The notes under the pieces: generated by a model
The model's database searches: none
Seen by the model: the letters and a program-made list of their open reading frames with translations, nothing else
What the model was told of the DNA's origin: nothing
Position numbers and translations under genes: made by a program
Part shown: one piece after another, positions 4,921 through 6,989 of the stretch
How the letters are laid out: the number at the start of each line of letters is the position of its first letter
Position numbering within the stretch: position 1 is the first letter of the stretch
Assembly: GCA_012516755.1 (NCBI GenBank)
Contig: JAAYWE010000017.1
Coordinates: forward strand, 1-6,989
Direction of reading: 5' to 3'
DNA: 6,989 bases
Source of the DNA: Treponema sp.
GTDB lineage: Bacteria > Spirochaetota > Spirochaetia > Treponematales > Rectinemataceae

Positions 4921-6411
4921 TTGCAGAGTCTATTATCTGTACAAAATATCTCAAAGCATTTTGGCAATATTCATGCTCTGAGAAATGTATCTTTAGATAT
5001 TTCACCAAAAAAAATTATCGGTCTGGCCGGCGAGAATGGCGCGGGCAAATCGACGCTTGTCCGAATTATTTGCGGGGCTATTCCTTGTGATTCAGGAGAA
5101 ATGAAATATCAAGGTAGACCGTATAAGCCTCATGATGTATCGGATGCCGAATCTCTGGGGATAAGCGTTTTTCATCAAGAGATTCCTATTTGTCCACATC
5201 TTTCAATTGCGGCAAATGTGTTTCTTGGGCCAACTATCCCTTCTCTTAGAATAAGGCCTGATTGGAAATTCATGAATAATCGCTGCATAGAATTGTATAA
5301 AAAATTCCTGGACGAAGATATCGATCCGACCATTCCAATTGGAGAATGTTCTGCTGCCGAGCAGCAATTGGCTCTTCTGGTCAGAGTATTGTCTCGAAAT
5401 GCAAAGCTTGTGATTCTCGATGAGCCAACTACAGCATTGTCTGCGCCAGAAGTAGAAAGACTTTTTGATTCGATAAAAAGACTGAGAGATGAGCAAGGGA
5501 TTGGTTTCATATTTGTAAGTCATTTGCTCGATGAACTTATGGAGCTATCCGATGAGGTTTTTGTTCTAAGAGATGGAGAAAATGTAGGCCATCTCTACAA
5601 AGCCGAGTTTTCAGCCAAAGAATTATCGAGGCTTATCGCTGGAAGATCAATCGATGTGCAACATCGCAGCGCAAAGGGTTTTGCCGAAGCAGAGATTACT
5701 CTTGAAGCAAGATCCGTCTCATTATCGAAATCTTACGAAGATATTTCTTTTTCCGTCCATAAAGGTGAAGTCTTTGGTATAGCGGGCTTACAGGGATCGG
5801 GAAGGTCCGAAGTCATTTCGAGTCTTTTTGGATTGCCGCCGCCAGATAAAGGCTCTGTCATTATCCAAGGTAATGATCTTGGGAGGATAACTATATCTAA
5901 AGCGATTACCGCGGGTGTTGGTTACTTACCAGAAGATAGGAAAACCAAGGGCATTTTCCCAGACCTAAATATAGCAAAGAATATTGGCATTGTGAGTATT
6001 GCTCAATCAAGAGATCTAACTAGCTATAATGAGGAAGAGTATATAAAGCTAGTAGATACTATGGCCGGCAAGCTTTCTATAAAGATTTCTAATCCTAAAG
6101 ATTATATATCTACCTTGAGCGGAGGAAATCAGCAAAAGGCTATGCTTGCACGTTGGCTTGCTCTATCTCCATCGATTCTCGTACTCAATGAACCTACCAG
6201 AGGCGTAGATATTGGGGCTAAGAGCGAGATTGCCAAGATCATATCCGATATGGCAGAGGCAGGCTGTACGATAATAATAGCATCGTCAGAAATGGAAGAG
6301 CTTTTGCTTATGTGCGATCGAATTATGGTTATGAATCGGGGTAGGGCAAGAATTATCCTTGAAAAGGAATCTTTGACAAGGGAAAATCTTTTCTTTTATG
6401 CAATGAGTTAA
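4921..6411 (+). CDS. Sugar ABC importer ATPase with two nucleotide-binding domains (RbsA/MglA type)
   Basis: A 496-residue cytoplasmic ATPase that powers sugar import, made of two ABC domains in one chain as in RbsA, MglA and XylG. I chose the TTG at 4921 because of its ribosome binding site and because it gives MQSLLSVQNISKHFGNIHAL, the usual start. Domain 1: Walker A GENGAGKST (37-45), degenerate signature SAAEQQ (~144-149), Walker B LVILDEP (~163-169), H-loop VSH (His ~201). Domain 2: altered Walker A GLQGSGRSE (~289-297, Arg instead of Lys), canonical LSGGNQQ (~399-405), Walker B LVLNEPTRGVD (~420-430) with Asn where Asp is usual, and ASSE in place of the switch His (~456). Most of these asymmetries are normal for the family, with ATP turnover mainly in one composite site; the Asn is less common. 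It lies 85 bases after the binding protein and 18 before the permease. Confidence 0.92.
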   Translation: MQSLLSVQNISKHFGNIHALRNVSLDISPKKIIGLAGENGAGKSTLVRIICGAIPCDSGEMKYQGRPYKPHDVSDAESLGISVFHQEIPICPHLSIAANVFLGPTIPSLRIRPDWKFMNNRCIELYKKFLDEDIDPTIPIGECSAAEQQLALLVRVLSRNAKLVILDEPTTALSAPEVERLFDSIKRLRDEQGIGFIFVSHLLDELMELSDEVFVLRDGENVGHLYKAEFSAKELSRLIAGRSIDVQHRSAKGFAEAEITLEARSVSLSKSYEDISFSVHKGEVFGIAGLQGSGRSEVISSLFGLPPPDKGSVIIQGNDLGRITISKAITAGVGYLPEDRKTKGIFPDLNIAKNIGIVSIAQSRDLTSYNEEEYIKLVDTMAGKLSIKISNPKDYISTLSGGNQQKAMLARWLALSPSILVLNEPTRGVDIGAKSEIAKIISDMAEAGCTIIIASSEMEELLLMCDRIMVMNRGRARIILEKESLTRENLFFYAMS

Positions 6412-6429
6412 ATAAAAAAGGAAGGGCTC

Positions 6430-6989
6430 ATGAACAAAGCACCAACCAAGGATCATAGAAGTAAATCCAATATAGTATTGGGGCGCGATTTTGGTGTTCT
6501 GATTGCTGCTATATTGATTGCAGTTTTTTTTACAATTGCTTCGCCCGTCTTTCTTACTGCATATAATTTTTTTAATCTTCTGCGACAGACCGCCCAGCTC
6601 GGCATAATTGCCATGGCCATGACAATGCTCATTATTTCTGGGGAATTTGATCTCTCTGTAGGAGCAATATATGCAGTGACAGGGGTCCTTACCGGAATAC
6701 TGGTAAAGAATATGGGTTTGAATATTTGGTTAGCTGCATTTATCGGATTTCTAGCTGCTCTTGTCCTTGGCTTCGTTAATGGTACTCTCATTTCCATTAC
6801 AAAAATCAATTCATTTATCGGGACTCTCTCAACTCAGATGATATTCCGAGGTATTGCTATGGTGCTATCCCAAGGCCAACCAATATCGTTTCTACAGAGC
6901 TCTCTGTTTTTTGATGCCTTTGGGAGGGCTGAAATCTTTGGAAATATTCCGGTACAGATTTTATGGCTTTTGGCATGGACATTGATCTC
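6430..6989 (+). CDS. Sugar ABC importer permease (RbsC type), 3' end outside window
   Basis: The frame from the ATG at 6430 is open to the window end (186 residues visible of about 310-340 expected). An AAGGAAGGG (6418-6426) precedes the start by a few bases. The protein begins with a charged cytoplasmic tail (MNKAPTKDHRSK), then membrane segments near residues 22-41 (FGVLIAAILIAVFFTI), 56-70, 79-92, 100-117 and a further one beginning near the end. Family motifs of the BPD_transp_2 permeases are present: NFFNLLRQTAQLGIIAMAMT, GEFDLSVGAI at ~71-80, and NSFIGTLSTQMIFRGIA at ~127-143. It should form a homodimer in the inner membrane, receive sugar from the binding protein at 3888-4835 and couple to the ATPase at 4921-6411. 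The tight 18-base spacing supports co-transcription. Nothing suggests damage in the visible part. Confidence 0.92.
   Translation, partial: MNKAPTKDHRSKSNIVLGRDFGVLIAAILIAVFFTIASPVFLTAYNFFNLLRQTAQLGIIAMAMTMLIISGEFDLSVGAIYAVTGVLTGILVKNMGLNIWLAAFIGFLAALVLGFVNGTLISITKINSFIGTLSTQMIFRGIAMVLSQGQPISFLQSSLFFDAFGRAEIFGNIPVQILWLLAWTLI

Noticed and set aside
6453..6809. A 118-codon minus-strand frame
   Set aside because: It is the reverse complement of the permease, whose membrane segments and motifs are convincing.
1..6989. CRISPR array, tRNA, rRNA, toxin-antitoxin or defence genes
   Set aside because: I saw no regularly spaced repeats, no cloverleaf or rRNA signature, and no defence-type protein motifs on either strand.

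Overview
The window divides into two parts. The left half (about 1-3500) is a patch of worn gene fragments and insertion-sequence debris around one intact gene. The right half (about 3690 to the end) is the start of a healthy simple-sugar ABC transporter operon. The binding protein has a cleavable signal peptide with no lipobox, which suggests a periplasm and therefore a diderm bacterium. Composition is moderately AT-rich. The mix of an MGDG-synthase-like glycosyltransferase, a deoxynucleoside kinase and sugar and amino-acid ABC transporters would suit a spirochaete or another anaerobic fermenter. That placement is a guess and the window does not prove it.

Left half. Positions 1-363 (+) hold the end of an unrecognised protein. 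At 575-902 (+) the first ~45 codons of an IS66-type TnpB are joined directly to the last 63 codons of a GT4-type glycosyltransferase, leaving two broken genes with one junction. At 996-2147 (-) is an apparently complete MGDG-synthase/UgtP-like glycosyltransferase. Next come three more pseudogenes, all on the minus strand: a frameshifted C-terminal piece of a deoxynucleoside kinase (2233-2547), a frameshifted C-terminal piece of the branched-chain amino acid transporter ATPase LivF (2575-2885), and an IS30-type transposase fragment (2908-3296). The transposase carries a Trp-to-stop change and a perfect 8-bp tandem duplication that breaks its frame. An unassigned short frame lies just upstream of it on the same strand.

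Right half. After about 350 bases without a gene, which hold a plausible sigma70-type promoter, a LacI-type operator inside a longer inverted repeat, and a small hairpin near the start codon, the operon runs on the plus strand. It encodes a periplasmic sugar-binding protein (3888-4835), a two-domain ATPase with a TTG start (4921-6411), and a membrane permease cut off by the window end (6430-6989). A strong 12-bp stem-loop sits between the first two genes, where it could keep binding-protein mRNA more abundant than the rest.

The three transporter proteins should work together: the binding protein captures a sugar in the periplasm, the permease carries it across the inner membrane, and the ATPase drives transport. 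The sugar cannot be named from sequence alone. I see no CRISPR array, tRNA, rRNA or convincing new defence or mobile system. The best leads are the fragment junctions, the mutational record in the IS30 remnant, and the operon's control region.
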